From Streptomyces hilarionis (lineage in GTDB: Bacteria; Actinomycetota; Actinomycetes; Streptomycetales; Streptomycetaceae): a stretch of DNA of 64,000 nt. Under the pieces are notes generated by a model, which saw only the letters and a program-made list of their open reading frames with translations, searched no databases and was not told where the DNA came from. The DNA lies in assembly GCF_024539675.1 (NCBI RefSeq), contig NZ_JAHHIT010000046.1:21928-85927 (forward strand). The letters are read 5' to 3'. Positions 7,932 through 15,788 of the stretch are shown here, in pieces. The position numbers and the translations under genes are program-made. Positions within the stretch are counted from its first letter, which is position 1. Each line of letters starts with the position of its first letter.

Positions 7932-8738
7932 ATGGAGCCGATCCAGGAGAACCCTGACCTGTCCGCCTATCTGGCCGCTGACGAGGTCATCGACCATCAC
8001 CATCCACGGGTGCGCGAGACGGCCGCACGGCTCGCGAGGGACGCCGAGGACTCGTATGCCTATGCGGCGCTGGCCTTCGCCTACGTCCGTGACGCCGTGT
8101 CCCACTCGCACGACGCCGGGGACCCGCGGGTGACCTGGCGCGCCTCGGACGTGCTGGCGCGGGGGACGGGCGTCTGCCACGCCAAGGCCCACGCCCTGAC
8201 CGCGCTGCTGCGCGCCGAGGACATCCCGACGGGGCTCTGCTACCAGCGGCTCGCGCACGACGACGGCGGGGGCCATGTCGTGCACGGACTCGTCGCGGTG
8301 CGTTTCGGCGGCGCCTGGCACCGCCAGGACCCGCGCGGCAACAAGCCGGGAGTGGACGCGCGGTTCTCGCTGGACGGCGAGCGTCTCGCCTTCGTCCCCG
8401 ACCGCGAAGCGGGGGAGTGCGACTACCCGGGCCTGTACGCGGCGCCGCACCCCGCCGTCATCGGCGCCCTGCGTTCCGCCCCGGACCGGGCGCGGCTGTG
8501 GGAGACCCTCCCACCGCGCTCTGAGGCGGCGTACCGCCCGCGGCGCGGTGGTGGGTGGGGGCGCACCGGGGAGGCGCCCGGCGGCCCCCGCCGGGCGAAG
8601 GTCCGGCACGGGGCGTCGGGGCCTCGCCCGCGTCAGCGCGCCTCGGCCTCGCGGACCTGCTCCGGCGTGGGCGCGGTGCCGCCGAGGTGGGCCGGCATCC
8701 ACCAGGTGTCGCTCGCGTCCTTGGGGCGGACGGGGTAG
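7932..8738 (+). CDS. Transglutaminase-like cysteine hydrolase with an apparent 3' frameshift
   Basis: The first ~195 residues form a transglutaminase-like domain. C82 lies in GTGVCHAKAHA, H118 in HVVHGL and D133 in WHRQDPRGNK, giving a Cys-His-Asp triad in the expected order. These proteins are cytoplasmic and mostly uncharacterised in actinobacteria. After LWETLP the frame turns into an Arg/Gly/Pro-rich tail of ~70 residues that overlaps the convergent acyltransferase gene by 106 bases. One extra C in the C run at 8510-8512 would instead give LPTAL followed by a TGA stop (now 8522-8524) and a ~197-residue protein. A 1-base deletion or a sequencing error is therefore likely. The ATG is probably leaderless. 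Confidence 0.8.
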   Translation: MEPIQENPDLSAYLAADEVIDHHHPRVRETAARLARDAEDSYAYAALAFAYVRDAVSHSHDAGDPRVTWRASDVLARGTGVCHAKAHALTALLRAEDIPTGLCYQRLAHDDGGGHVVHGLVAVRFGGAWHRQDPRGNKPGVDARFSLDGERLAFVPDREAGECDYPGLYAAPHPAVIGALRSAPDRARLWETLPPRSEAAYRPRRGGGWGRTGEAPGGPRRAKVRHGASGPRPRQRASASRTCSGVGAVPPRWAGIHQVSLASLGRTG

Positions 8739-9361
8739 GCGCGCTGGGCGGCTTCCAGGAGTTCCTGGACGCGCTCGCGCAGCTGGCGGGTGATGGCCCC
8801 CGCGTACTTGTCCCGGGAGGCCTCCATGGCCTCGCCCACCCGGATGGTGATCGGGGTGTGGCTGCGCTTGAAGTTGCGCGGGTGCCCCTTGGTCCACAGG
8901 CGCTGCGTGCCCCACAGGGCCACCGGGATCAGCGGGACGCCCGCCTCCTGCGCCATGCGGGCCGCGCCGGACTTGAAGCTCTTCAGCGTGAACGACTGCG
9001 AGATGGTGGCCTCGGGGAAGACGCCGACGATCTCGCCCGAGCGCAGCGACTCCAGGGCGTGCGCGTAGGCCGTCTCGCCCTGCTTGCGGTCCACCGGGAT
9101 GTGCTTCATGCCGCGCATCAGCGGACCGGAGATCCGGTGGCGGAACACGGACTCCTTCGCCATGAAACGCACGAGACGCTTCTGCGGGAGGGCGGCCAGA
9201 CCGTCGAAGATGAAGTCGAGGTAGCTGATGTGATTGCTCACCAGCACGGCACCACCTGAGCGCGGGATGTTCTCCGACCCCTTGCAGTCGATCTTGAGGT
9301 CCCAGGCCTTGAACAGGGTCTGGGCGAGGCCGACGACGGGGCGGTAGACAAGCTCTGCCAT
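8633..9361 (-). CDS. 1-acyl-sn-glycerol-3-phosphate acyltransferase family protein (PlsC-like)
   Basis: A 242-residue acyltransferase. The catalytic HX4D motif is NHISYLD (H44, D49). The second block is VFPEATIS (FPEAT at 115-119), a variant of FPEG(T/S). A hydrophobic N-terminal stretch may attach it to the membrane. The family transfers an acyl chain to lysophosphatidate to make phosphatidate. The start was placed at MAELVYRPV, the usual streptomycete beginning; the 17 codons upstream are unlike the family. Its 3' end overlaps the extended tail of the convergent transglutaminase-like gene, an overlap that disappears if that gene is frameshifted. Confidence 0.9.
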   Translation of the reverse strand: MAELVYRPVVGLAQTLFKAWDLKIDCKGSENIPRSGGAVLVSNHISYLDFIFDGLAALPQKRLVRFMAKESVFRHRISGPLMRGMKHIPVDRKQGETAYAHALESLRSGEIVGVFPEATISQSFTLKSFKSGAARMAQEAGVPLIPVALWGTQRLWTKGHPRNFKRSHTPITIRVGEAMEASRDKYAGAITRQLRERVQELLEAAQRAYPVRPKDASDTWWMPAHLGGTAPTPEQVREAEAR

Positions 9362-9549
9362 GGGCGGGGCGAACCCTTCCTTCTCTTTGCCGGGGATGCC
9401 TCCCGGCGGCAAAGTTACGCAGCCGTAGGTTTACGGCATCTCGCAGATCGTGCCCGAAGAACGGCCGGGGAGCCAGCCCTGGTGCCCGGCGGCGGCGAGA
9501 TACTCGTCACGTCGGCCCCCTTGATCCACCTCGGGCTTTTAAGTGGTCT

Positions 9550-9966
9550 TTACTCCACCCGAACCGCGACGCGCCGCACGAGCAGGTACATCTCGCATCC
9601 CAGGCAGTACCCGAAGGCGGCATTGAGGAACGCGGCGGCCAGCGCGGCCCCCGTCGCCGCGAGACCGAGCCACTCCGGCCCGAGGACGAGACCGACGAGG
9701 CCGAGGCCCGCGAACAGCAGGCCCACGGCCTGGGCGAACCGCGGCGGCTCCGGCGCCTCGAACGCCACCGGCGGCCCGAGTCGCGGCCGGACGAGGCGAC
9801 GGAACACCCAGCCGTACGGCGAACGCCCCGGTCCGCCCGCCGCGCCCAGCGCGAACGCCAGCGTCTGCCAGGCCAGCAGCCAGGGGCTGCCGGTGATGAG
9901 GACGACCGCGAGCACCACGGTCGTCACGGCGGCCCCGAAGCGCGGGCCCCTCGCGTCGATGTCCAT
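9550..9966 (-). CDS. DUF4395 family membrane protein
   Basis: A 138-residue protein with about four hydrophobic segments (roughly 12-30, 32-42, 80-98 and 100-115). It ends in the family signature NAAFGYCLGCEMYLL, which carries two cysteines close to the membrane. DUF4395 proteins are uncharacterised but often sit beside thioredoxin-like proteins, as here. The divergent thioredoxin starts 75 bp away. The paired cysteines suggest a thiol-redox partner role in the membrane; this is inference. Confidence 0.85.
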   Translation of the reverse strand: MDIDARGPRFGAAVTTVVLAVVLITGSPWLLAWQTLAFALGAAGGPGRSPYGWVFRRLVRPRLGPPVAFEAPEPPRFAQAVGLLFAGLGLVGLVLGPEWLGLAATGAALAAAFLNAAFGYCLGCEMYLLVRRVAVRVE

Positions 9967-10041
9967 GAATCAAGCATTCCGCATAGGGCAGGATGCACGG
10001 GGCCGGGAATCTTTGCAGTCTCGTGAACGCTGCAACGGCCG

Positions 10042-10455
10042 ATGACCGGACTCATGGTGTGCGTGGCGGTGCTCGCGGCGGCGAGCGCCTTCGGACTGCT
10101 GCATCGGCGGCGGAGCGGGAGGGTACGAGTGCGCGGGCGGGACGACGGCAGGCGGCTGGGCGCGGACCGGCTCGGCGGCGAACTGGGCGAACGGGCCACG
10201 CTCGTGCAGTTCTCCAGCGCCTTCTGCGCGCCGTGCCGGGCCACCCGCAGGGTGCTCGGCGAGGTGGCCGGCCTGGTCCCCGGAGTCGCCCACATCGAGA
10301 TCGACGCCGAGGCGCGGCTGGACCTCGTGCGCGAACTCGACATCCTCAAGACGCCGACCGTGCTGGTCCTCGACGCCGAGGGCCGGATCGTCCGGCGCGC
10401 CACCGGTCAGCCCCGCAAGGCCGACGTCGTCGCGGCGTTGGGGGAGGCGGTGTGA
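10042..10455 (+). CDS. Membrane-anchored thioredoxin family protein
   Basis: A 137-residue protein. Residues 3-20 form a single hydrophobic helix followed by HRRRSGR, consistent with a membrane anchor. The thioredoxin fold follows, with the redox site CAPC (62-65) in FSSAFCAPCRATRR and the cis-Pro segment LKTPTVLVL. The positive residues after the helix would place the thioredoxin domain on the cytoplasmic side by the positive-inside rule, but this is not certain. It is divergent from the DUF4395 gene and probably works with it in electron or thiol transfer. No Shine-Dalgarno is visible before the ATG. Confidence 0.85.
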   Translation: MTGLMVCVAVLAAASAFGLLHRRRSGRVRVRGRDDGRRLGADRLGGELGERATLVQFSSAFCAPCRATRRVLGEVAGLVPGVAHIEIDAEARLDLVRELDILKTPTVLVLDAEGRIVRRATGQPRKADVVAALGEAV

Positions 10456-10502
10456 CCTGCGGTGGGGGAACGGTGAGGCATCTCCCAGTTGCCGGGACGG
10501 AC

Positions 10503-10532
10503 TTGACTGTGCGTGCCGGCCGTCGTCAGCCT
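10503..10532 (+). promoter_or_regulatory. Promoter of the Cys leader/flavin reductase transcript
   Basis: TTGACT (10503-10508) and CAGCCT (10527-10532) are separated by 18 nt. The -10 lacks the first T of the consensus. Exactly 6 nt separate it from the leader ATG, the spacing seen in other leaderless genes of this window. Confidence 0.5.
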
Positions 10533-10538
10533 GGCCGT

Positions 10539-10619
10539 ATGTCCGTCGAACTCCTTCTCCACGGGCGGGTCCACGTGGATCTGCTCCGTACCGCGAGCGC
10601 GCGCTGTCCGGTCCGTTGA
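10539..10619 (+). CDS. Putative cysteine-responsive leader peptide (26 aa)
   Basis: A short ORF, MSVELLLHGRVHVDLLRT then ASARCPVR, ending 44 nt before the flavin reductase ATG. The pattern LxRxHVDLLRxASAxC, with one Cys (codon 23, TGT at 10605-10607) just before the stop, matches small leader peptides I know from actinobacteria upstream of sulfur-metabolism and flavin-reductase genes. There, ribosome stalling at Cys codons reports cysteine supply. The ORF starts right after a promoter, so it should be leaderless. The downstream SD (GAAGGA) can pair through GAAG with CTTC five bases before it, a small hairpin that could respond to ribosome position. The regulatory role is inferred. Confidence 0.6.
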   Translation: MSVELLLHGRVHVDLLRTASARCPVR

Positions 10620-10663
10620 GCGCCCACGGCCCGACCCGCAACTTCCCGCAGAAGGACGACCCC

Positions 10664-11173
10664 ATGACGGCCACCCCCGACCTCGGCCTCGGCCGGCTCG
10701 CCTCCCCCGATCTCCTGCGCTCCGTCTTCCGGCGCCACGCGGCCGGAGTCGCCGTGATCACCGCCGCGGGCGAGAGCGGTCCGGTCGGCTTCACCGCCAC
10801 CTCGCTCAGTTCCGTGTCGGCGGAGCCGCCGATGCTCTCCTTCGGCATCGGCACCGGCGCCTCCAGCTGGCCCGCGGTGTCGCGGGCGGAGTACGTGGGG
10901 GTCCACATACTCGGCGAGCACCAGCAGGCGCTGGCCGCCACCTTCGCCCGCAGCGGCGCCGACCGCTTCGGCGCGCCGACCGCGTGGCGTGAGGGGCCGC
11001 AGGGGGTTCCCGTGCTGGACGACGTGCTCGCCTGGCTGGTGTGCCGCGTCGTCGCCCGCGTGCCCGCGGGAGACCACCGCATCGTGCTGGCCGAGGTGGT
11101 CCTCGGCGACCCGACGGGCACGGGCCGTCCGCTGCTGTACCACCAGGGTCGGTTCACGGCTCTGCGGGATTGA
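10664..11173 (+). CDS. Flavin reductase family protein (FMN-binding split barrel)
   Basis: A 169-residue protein. Residues ~15-160 have the flavin-reductase split barrel: LRSVFRRHAAGVAVITA at the start, GFTATSLSSVSAEPPMLSFGI for flavin contact, and FGAPTAWREGPQGVPVLD later. Such proteins reduce FMN or FAD with NAD(P)H to feed monooxygenases, for example those that desulfonate organosulfur compounds. The ATG has GAAGGA at about 8 nt. The start lies just downstream of the Cys-containing leader peptide, which suggests regulation by cysteine. No partner monooxygenase is adjacent. Confidence 0.88.
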   Translation: MTATPDLGLGRLASPDLLRSVFRRHAAGVAVITAAGESGPVGFTATSLSSVSAEPPMLSFGIGTGASSWPAVSRAEYVGVHILGEHQQALAATFARSGADRFGAPTAWREGPQGVPVLDDVLAWLVCRVVARVPAGDHRIVLAEVVLGDPTGTGRPLLYHQGRFTALRD

Positions 11174-11390
11174 TCACTGGGCCGCCGTCCTGCGCCCGCG
11201 CCGGGTTCCGATTACGCTGCGTTGCACAGGTCACAGTTCAAAGCGCTTGCTTAGCGGGAACCAACTGGGTGTACTGGCGAGTAATATTTCGGTCGGAGCG
11301 CAGGCCGCCCCAACCGGGATCGGCCGCTTGAGACGCCTATGCTGCCTGGAAGAAGGCAGCCAGAACTGACGATGCAGTAGGAGAGCCGGC
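11174..11390 (+). promoter_or_regulatory. Upstream region of etfBA
   Basis: 217 bp without a gene, less GC-rich than its surroundings (for example GAGTAATATTTC near 11280). A small hairpin with arms GCTGCCT (11341-11347) and AGGCAGC (11354-11360) lies 30 nt before the start codon. TATGCT (11338-11343) could be a -10 box but overlaps the hairpin, so only one of these readings can be right. GGAGA precedes the GTG of etfB. Confidence 0.35.
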
Positions 11391-12179
11391 GTGAGCTTGA
11401 GGATCGTTGTCACTGTGAAGTACGTGCCCGACGCCACCGGCGACCGGCACTTCGCCGATGACCTGACCGTCGACCGGGACGACGTGGACGGTCTGCTCTC
11501 CGAGCTCGACGAGTACGCGGTCGAGCAGGCGCTGCAGATCTCCGAGAACTCCGACGACGACGTGGAGATCACCGTCCTGACGGTGGGCCCCGAGGACGCC
11601 AAGGACGCGCTGCGCAAGGCTCTCTCCATGGGCGCCGACAAGGCGATCCACGTCGAGGACGACGACCTGCACGGCACCGACGTCATCGGCACCTCCCTGG
11701 TGCTGGCCAAGGCGATCGAGAAGGCCGGCTACGACCTGGTCATCTCGGGCCTCGCCTCCACCGACGGCACCATGGGCGTCGTCCCGGCCCTGCTGGCCGA
11801 GCGCCTGGGCGTCCCGCAGGTCACCCTGCTCTCCGAGGTCTCCGTCGAGGACGGCACGGTCAAGGGCCGCCGCGACGGCGACGCCGCCTCCGAGAACCTG
11901 GAGGCCTCCCTGCCGGCCGTCGTGTCGGTCACCGACCAGTCCGGCGAGGCGCGCTACCCGTCCTTCAAGGGCATCATGGCCGCCAAGAAGAAGCCGGTGG
12001 AGTCCTGGGACCTGTCGGACCTGGACCTGGAGGCCGGGGAGGTCGGCCTGGAGGGCGCGTGGACCAAGGTCGAGTCCGCGACCGAGCGTCCCGCCCGCAC
12101 TGCGGGCACGATCGTCAAGGACGAGGGCGAGGGCGGCAAGCAGCTCGCCGAGTTCCTCGCGGGCCAGAAGTTCATCTAA
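11391..12179 (+). CDS. etfB: Electron transfer flavoprotein beta subunit
   Basis: A 262-residue ETF beta/FixA protein, full length for the family. It starts SLRIVVTVKYVPDATGDRHF. It contains the adenine-nucleotide-binding alpha/beta domain, with EITVLTVGPEDAKDALRKAL and DLVISGLASTDGTMGVVP. Together with EtfA it forms the soluble FAD/AMP heterodimer that takes electrons from acyl-CoA dehydrogenases and passes them to the membrane quinone pool. The GTG start has GGAGA at 8 nt. etfA follows after 51 nt with its own ribosome site. Confidence 0.96.
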   Translation: MSLRIVVTVKYVPDATGDRHFADDLTVDRDDVDGLLSELDEYAVEQALQISENSDDDVEITVLTVGPEDAKDALRKALSMGADKAIHVEDDDLHGTDVIGTSLVLAKAIEKAGYDLVISGLASTDGTMGVVPALLAERLGVPQVTLLSEVSVEDGTVKGRRDGDAASENLEASLPAVVSVTDQSGEARYPSFKGIMAAKKKPVESWDLSDLDLEAGEVGLEGAWTKVESATERPARTAGTIVKDEGEGGKQLAEFLAGQKFI

Positions 12180-12230
12180 AGGCCCCTCGCCGACCGCCCC
12201 TCAACTTCGTTTCGCAGGAGAGCAAATCCC

Positions 12231-13193
12231 ATGGCTGAAGTCCTCGTCTACGTCGACCACGTGGACGGCGCCGTCCGCAAGCCCACCCTGGAGCTGCTGA
12301 CGCTGGCCCGCCGTATCGGCGAGCCGGTCGCCGTCGCGCTCGGCCAGGGCGCCGAGAACACCGCCGCCGCGCTCGCCGAGCACGGCGCCGTCAAGGTCCT
12401 CACGCACGACGCCTCCGAGTACGCCGACTACCTCGTCGTACCGAAGGTGGACGCGCTCCAGGCCGCCGTCGAGTCGGTCTCCCCGGCCGCCGTCCTCATC
12501 CCGTCCTCCGGGGAGGGCAAGGAGGTCGCCGCGCGTCTGGCGCTGCGCATCGGCTCCGGCGTCATCACCGACGCCGTCGACCTGGAGGCCGGCGCCGAGG
12601 GCCCGGTGGCCACGCAGTCGGTGTTCGCCGCGTCCTTCACCACCAAGTCCCGCGTCTCCAAGGGCGTCCCGGTCATCACCGTCAAGCCGAACTCGGCCGC
12701 GGTCGAGGCCGCTCCCGCCGCCGGCGCCGTGGAGGCGCTCGGCGTCTCCTTCTCGGCGCAGGCGACCGGCACCAAGGTCACCGGCCGCACGCCGCGCGAG
12801 TCGACCGGCCGCCCGGAGCTGACCGAGGCCGCGATCGTGGTCTCCGGCGGCCGTGGCGTCAACGGCGCCGAGAACTTCGCGCTGATCGAGTCCCTCGCGG
12901 ACTCCCTCGGCGCGGCCGTCGGCGCCTCCCGGGCCGCCGTCGACGCCGGCTGGTACCCGCACACCAACCAGGTGGGCCAGACCGGCAAGTCGGTCTCGCC
13001 GCAGCTCTACATCGCCAACGGCATCTCCGGCGCCATCCAGCACCGGGCCGGCATGCAGACCTCGAAGACGATCGTCGCCGTCAACAAGGACGCCGAGGCC
13101 CCGATCTTCGACCTGGTCGACTACGGCGTCGTCGGCGACCTGTTCGACGTCGTCCCGCAGCTCACCGAGGAGATCAACACCCGCAAGGGCTGA
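12231..13193 (+). CDS. etfA: Electron transfer flavoprotein alpha subunit
   Basis: A 320-residue ETF alpha/FixB protein. Residues 1-190 are the N-terminal alpha/beta domain. The C-terminal FAD domain shows the signature around [18 protein letters not shown], then [19 protein letters not shown] and [14 protein letters not shown]. It holds the FAD and docks to dehydrogenases and to ETF:quinone oxidoreductase. CAGGAG lies before the ATG. The order etfB-etfA is the usual one, and a strong terminator follows. Confidence 0.96.
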   Translation: MAEVLVYVDHVDGAVRKPTLELLTLARRIGEPVAVALGQGAENTAAALAEHGAVKVLTHDASEYADYLVVPKVDALQAAVESVSPAAVLIPSSGEGKEVAARLALRIGSGVITDAVDLEAGAEGPVATQSVFAASFTTKSRVSKGVPVITVKPNSAAVEAAPAAGAVEALGVSFSAQATGTKVTGRTPRESTGRPELTEAAIVVSGGRGVNGAENFALIESLADSLGAAVGASRAAVDAGWYPHTNQVGQTGKSVSPQLYIANGISGAIQHRAGMQTSKTIVAVNKDAEAPIFDLVDYGVVGDLFDVVPQLTEEINTRKG

Positions 13194-13214
13194 TCCCCCG
13201 CGGTCGCAGACCGC

Positions 13215-13253
13215 CCGAGGCCCCCGTGACCGCCGAGGTCGCGGGGGCCTCGG
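13215..13253. terminator. Intrinsic terminator between etfA and the EEP gene
   Basis: Arms 13215-13231 and 13237-13253 form a 17-bp stem with a single G-U pair and a 5-nt loop (GCCGA). It lies between convergent stops at 13193 and 13258, so it can serve both genes. There is no clear U tract, as is common in streptomycetes. Confidence 0.75.
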
Positions 13254-13257
13254 CCCG

Positions 13258-14178
13258 TCACAGGCTCAACGAGGCCTGCACCGGAAGATGATCGCTCGGG
13301 TACTGGCCGTCGACGGCGAACGTGTCGGTCCACTCCCGGTGGACCGTGACGCCGGGTGTCGCGAGGATCCAGTCGATGCGGTCCCCGTCGGGTATCAGCG
13401 GCCGGTACCCGTGGAACGTCGCGTACGCCCCGCCCCGCGCGCGTGCCGTGTCCCAGGTGTCCACCAGGCCGGCGGCGAGCAGCGCGTCGTAGACCGGACT
13501 GACGTGCGCGACGGCGTTGAAGTCGCCGGTCAGCAGCAGGGGCAGCGCCGGGTCGAACCGGGCGATCCGCTCGGCGATCAGGGCGGCGCCGCGCACGCGC
13601 GCGTACTGGCTCGCGTTGTCGAGATGCGTGTTGAGGACGACGAACTCCCGCCCCGCCGCCCGCAGGTCGCGGAAGCGGACCCAGGTGACCATGCGGGGAT
13701 GGCCGCCGCCCCAGCTGTTGGAGCCGCGCACCGCCGGGGTGTCGGACAGCCAGAAGTTCTCGTGCGCCGTCGGGGCGAGCCGGCGGGTGTCGAAGAAGAC
13801 GGCCACGGCCTCGTCGTCGCCCGCGGCGCGCGGGACGCCGATCCGGTCGTAGTGCGGTCCGAGATCGTCCTCGATGTCGCGCAGCTGGCGCGGCCGGCCC
13901 TCCTGGGTGCCGATGACGTGCGGGGCCGCGCGACGCAGCAGGGCGCTCATCACCGGCCGACGGACCGCCCAGCTGTTGGGCTTCCTGCGGGACGCGTAGC
14001 GGAGGTTGAAGGTCATCACCTCCAGCGGCGGCGCGGGCGTCGCCCCGGGTGCTCCGTGCGACCGGCTCTCCTGCCGTCCGGCCGACGATCCCGTCATGCC
14101 GAGCAGCGGGAGGGCGGCCGCGGCGGCCACCACGGTTCTCAGGCCCGCCCGTCGGTTCGGTCCGCTCGCGCCCGTCAT
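13258..14178 (-). CDS. Secreted endonuclease/exonuclease/phosphatase (EEP) family protein
   Basis: A 306-residue protein. The N-terminus GPNRRAGLRTVVAAAAALPLLG looks like an export signal with twin arginines, so Tat export is possible. The EEP domain spans ~50-305 with MTFNLRY, GTQEGR (metal Glu), VVLNTHLDN, LTGDFNA and the final PSDHLPVQA. These are the metal and catalytic blocks of the DNase I/sphingomyelinase/inositol phosphatase superfamily. The substrate could be a nucleic acid or a phospho-lipid and cannot be read. GAGGGGGA precedes the ATG. It is convergent with etfA. Confidence 0.88.
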   Translation of the reverse strand: MTGASGPNRRAGLRTVVAAAAALPLLGMTGSSAGRQESRSHGAPGATPAPPLEVMTFNLRYASRRKPNSWAVRRPVMSALLRRAAPHVIGTQEGRPRQLRDIEDDLGPHYDRIGVPRAAGDDEAVAVFFDTRRLAPTAHENFWLSDTPAVRGSNSWGGGHPRMVTWVRFRDLRAAGREFVVLNTHLDNASQYARVRGAALIAERIARFDPALPLLLTGDFNAVAHVSPVYDALLAAGLVDTWDTARARGGAYATFHGYRPLIPDGDRIDWILATPGVTVHREWTDTFAVDGQYPSDHLPVQASLSL

Positions 14179-14291
14179 GTGTCCCCCTCGCCTCGTGAGT
14201 CAGGATGAAGGGGAGAACGCGTGGACGGAAGAGGGCCCCGGCGCGTCGACGGACGGCGGTGAACGGAAGGGACCACGCCGTGGACAGGGTG

Positions 14292-14354
14292 TTGACCTGC
14301 CGGAAGCCGCACGGATAACTTCACTGTGCGGATTGCGGATTCCGTACGGTGGAA
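14292..14354 (+). promoter_or_regulatory. Promoter and possible operator of the DUF6986 gene
   Basis: TTGACC (14292-14297) and TAACTT (14316-14321) are 18 nt apart and could form a promoter. Downstream, TTCCGTACGGTGGAA (14340-14354) is a hyphenated repeat, TTCC-7-GGAA, around a perfect CCGTACGG core. It lies 17 nt before the ATG, where a repressor could block transcription or translation. The operator reading is tentative. Confidence 0.4.
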
Positions 14355-14370
14355 AACAGGAGGGTGTGGC

Positions 14371-15675
14371 ATGGGCCAGGGCCAGCAGGAGACGGTGCCG
14401 ACGAGTCTCGCGGGCGCCGTCGGCGAGGAGATCGGCGCGTTTCTCGCCCCGGTCGACGCCGAACTGGACCGCCACTACCCCGGAGACCCCGGCACCCGCC
14501 AGCCCGTCCACACCGTCTACGTGCCCGCGGACGTGTTCGCCGCCGACACGATCCGCACCTGGGGGGACCGGGCCCTCGCGGCCCTCGACGAACACGCCCC
14601 CGACGCGGCCTCCTTCGCCGCCTGCCTCGGCCTGCCCGACGAACTCGCCGAGCCGGTGTACACGCGCGTGCGGGCCAAACTGGAGCGCGAGCCCGTGGAA
14701 GACCTCCGCGTCGACTTCGAGGACGGCTACGGCCCCCGCCCCGACGCGGAGGAGGACGCGGCGGCCGCCCGTGCGGCCCGGCTGATCGCCGAGGCGTTCG
14801 CCCGGGGCGCCGCGGCCCCCTCCATGGGCATCCGCATGAAGTGCATGGAGGCCGCGGTGCGCGAGCGGGGCATCCGCACGCTCGACGTCTTCCTCACCGG
14901 TCTCGCCCAGGCGGGCGGTCTGCCCGACGGCCTCGTCCTCACCCTGCCGAAGGTCACCTACCCCGAGCAGGTCACGGCCATGGTCCGGCTGCTGGAGGCC
15001 TTCGAGAAGGCGAGGGGCCTGGAGCCCGGACGGCTCGGCTTCGAGATCCAGATCGAGACCAGCCAGGCCATCCTCGCCGCCGACGGCACCGCGACCGTCG
15101 CCCGCATGATCCGCGCGGCCGAGGGACGGGCCACGGGCCTGCACTACGGCACCTTCGACTACAGCGCCTGCCTCGGCGTCTCCGCCGCCCACCAGGCCAG
15201 CGACCACCCGGTGGCCGACCACGCCAAGGCGGTCATGCAGGTCGCGGCCGCGGGCACCGGCGTCCGCGTGTCGGACGGCTCCACGAACGTGCTGCCCGTC
15301 GGCCCGACGGAACAGGTCCACGACGCCTGGCGGCTGCACTACGGCCTCACCCGCCGCGCCCTCGCCCGCGCCTACTACCAGGGCTGGGACATGCACCCCG
15401 GCCACCTGCCGACCCGCTACGCGGCCGTCTTCGCCTTCTACCGCGAGGGCTTCGCCCGCGCCGCCGAGCGCCTGTCCCGGTACGCCCACCGGGCCGGCGG
15501 CGACGTCATGGACGAGCCGGCGACCGCCAAGGCCCTCAGCGGCTATCTGCTGCGCGGCCTGGACTGCGGCGCCCTCGACCTCGACGAGGTGACACGGGCG
15601 ACGGGGCTGTCCCGGGCCGCCGTCGAGGCCTTCGCGGCCCCCCGCCGGGGGGATCTGACGGCTTCCGCGAACTGA
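14371..15675 (+). CDS. DUF6986 family protein, HpcH/HpaI aldolase or citrate-lyase-beta-like
   Basis: A 434-residue protein that I recognise as DUF6986, a family with the CoA-ester-lyase/HpcH aldolase barrel. Supporting motifs are LRVDFEDGYGPRPDAEEDAAA (an acidic metal block, near residue 115), GIRMKCMEA, VLTLPKVTYPEQV, LGFEIQIETSQAIL (likely metal Glu) and GLHYGTFDYSACLGV. Relatives cleave or form C-C bonds of malyl- or hydroxyacyl-type substrates with Mg2+; the true substrate is unknown. AGGAGGG stands 6 nt before the ATG. A start 15 codons upstream would lack a ribosome site. A very strong palindromic terminator follows. Confidence 0.8.
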   Translation: MGQGQQETVPTSLAGAVGEEIGAFLAPVDAELDRHYPGDPGTRQPVHTVYVPADVFAADTIRTWGDRALAALDEHAPDAASFAACLGLPDELAEPVYTRVRAKLEREPVEDLRVDFEDGYGPRPDAEEDAAAARAARLIAEAFARGAAAPSMGIRMKCMEAAVRERGIRTLDVFLTGLAQAGGLPDGLVLTLPKVTYPEQVTAMVRLLEAFEKARGLEPGRLGFEIQIETSQAILAADGTATVARMIRAAEGRATGLHYGTFDYSACLGVSAAHQASDHPVADHAKAVMQVAAAGTGVRVSDGSTNVLPVGPTEQVHDAWRLHYGLTRRALARAYYQGWDMHPGHLPTRYAAVFAFYREGFARAAERLSRYAHRAGGDVMDEPATAKALSGYLLRGLDCGALDLDEVTRATGLSRAAVEAFAAPRRGDLTASAN

Positions 15676-15722
15676 CGCGGGCGGACGGCGCCGGGCCAGT
15701 GGCGCGGAACCCGCCGAGCCGC

Positions 15723-15760
15723 CGGCCGGACCGGGAGCCCGCGGGCTCCCGGTCCGGCCG
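15723..15760. terminator. 38-bp perfect palindrome, bidirectional terminator
   Basis: The sequence from CGGCCGGACC to GGTCCGGCCG is perfectly self-complementary over 38 bp, giving a 17-bp stem with a 4-nt loop in either direction. It separates the convergent DUF6986 and VOC genes. Confidence 0.8.
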
Positions 15761-15788
15761 CCGACCCTCGGGCGGCCCTCAGCGGCGA

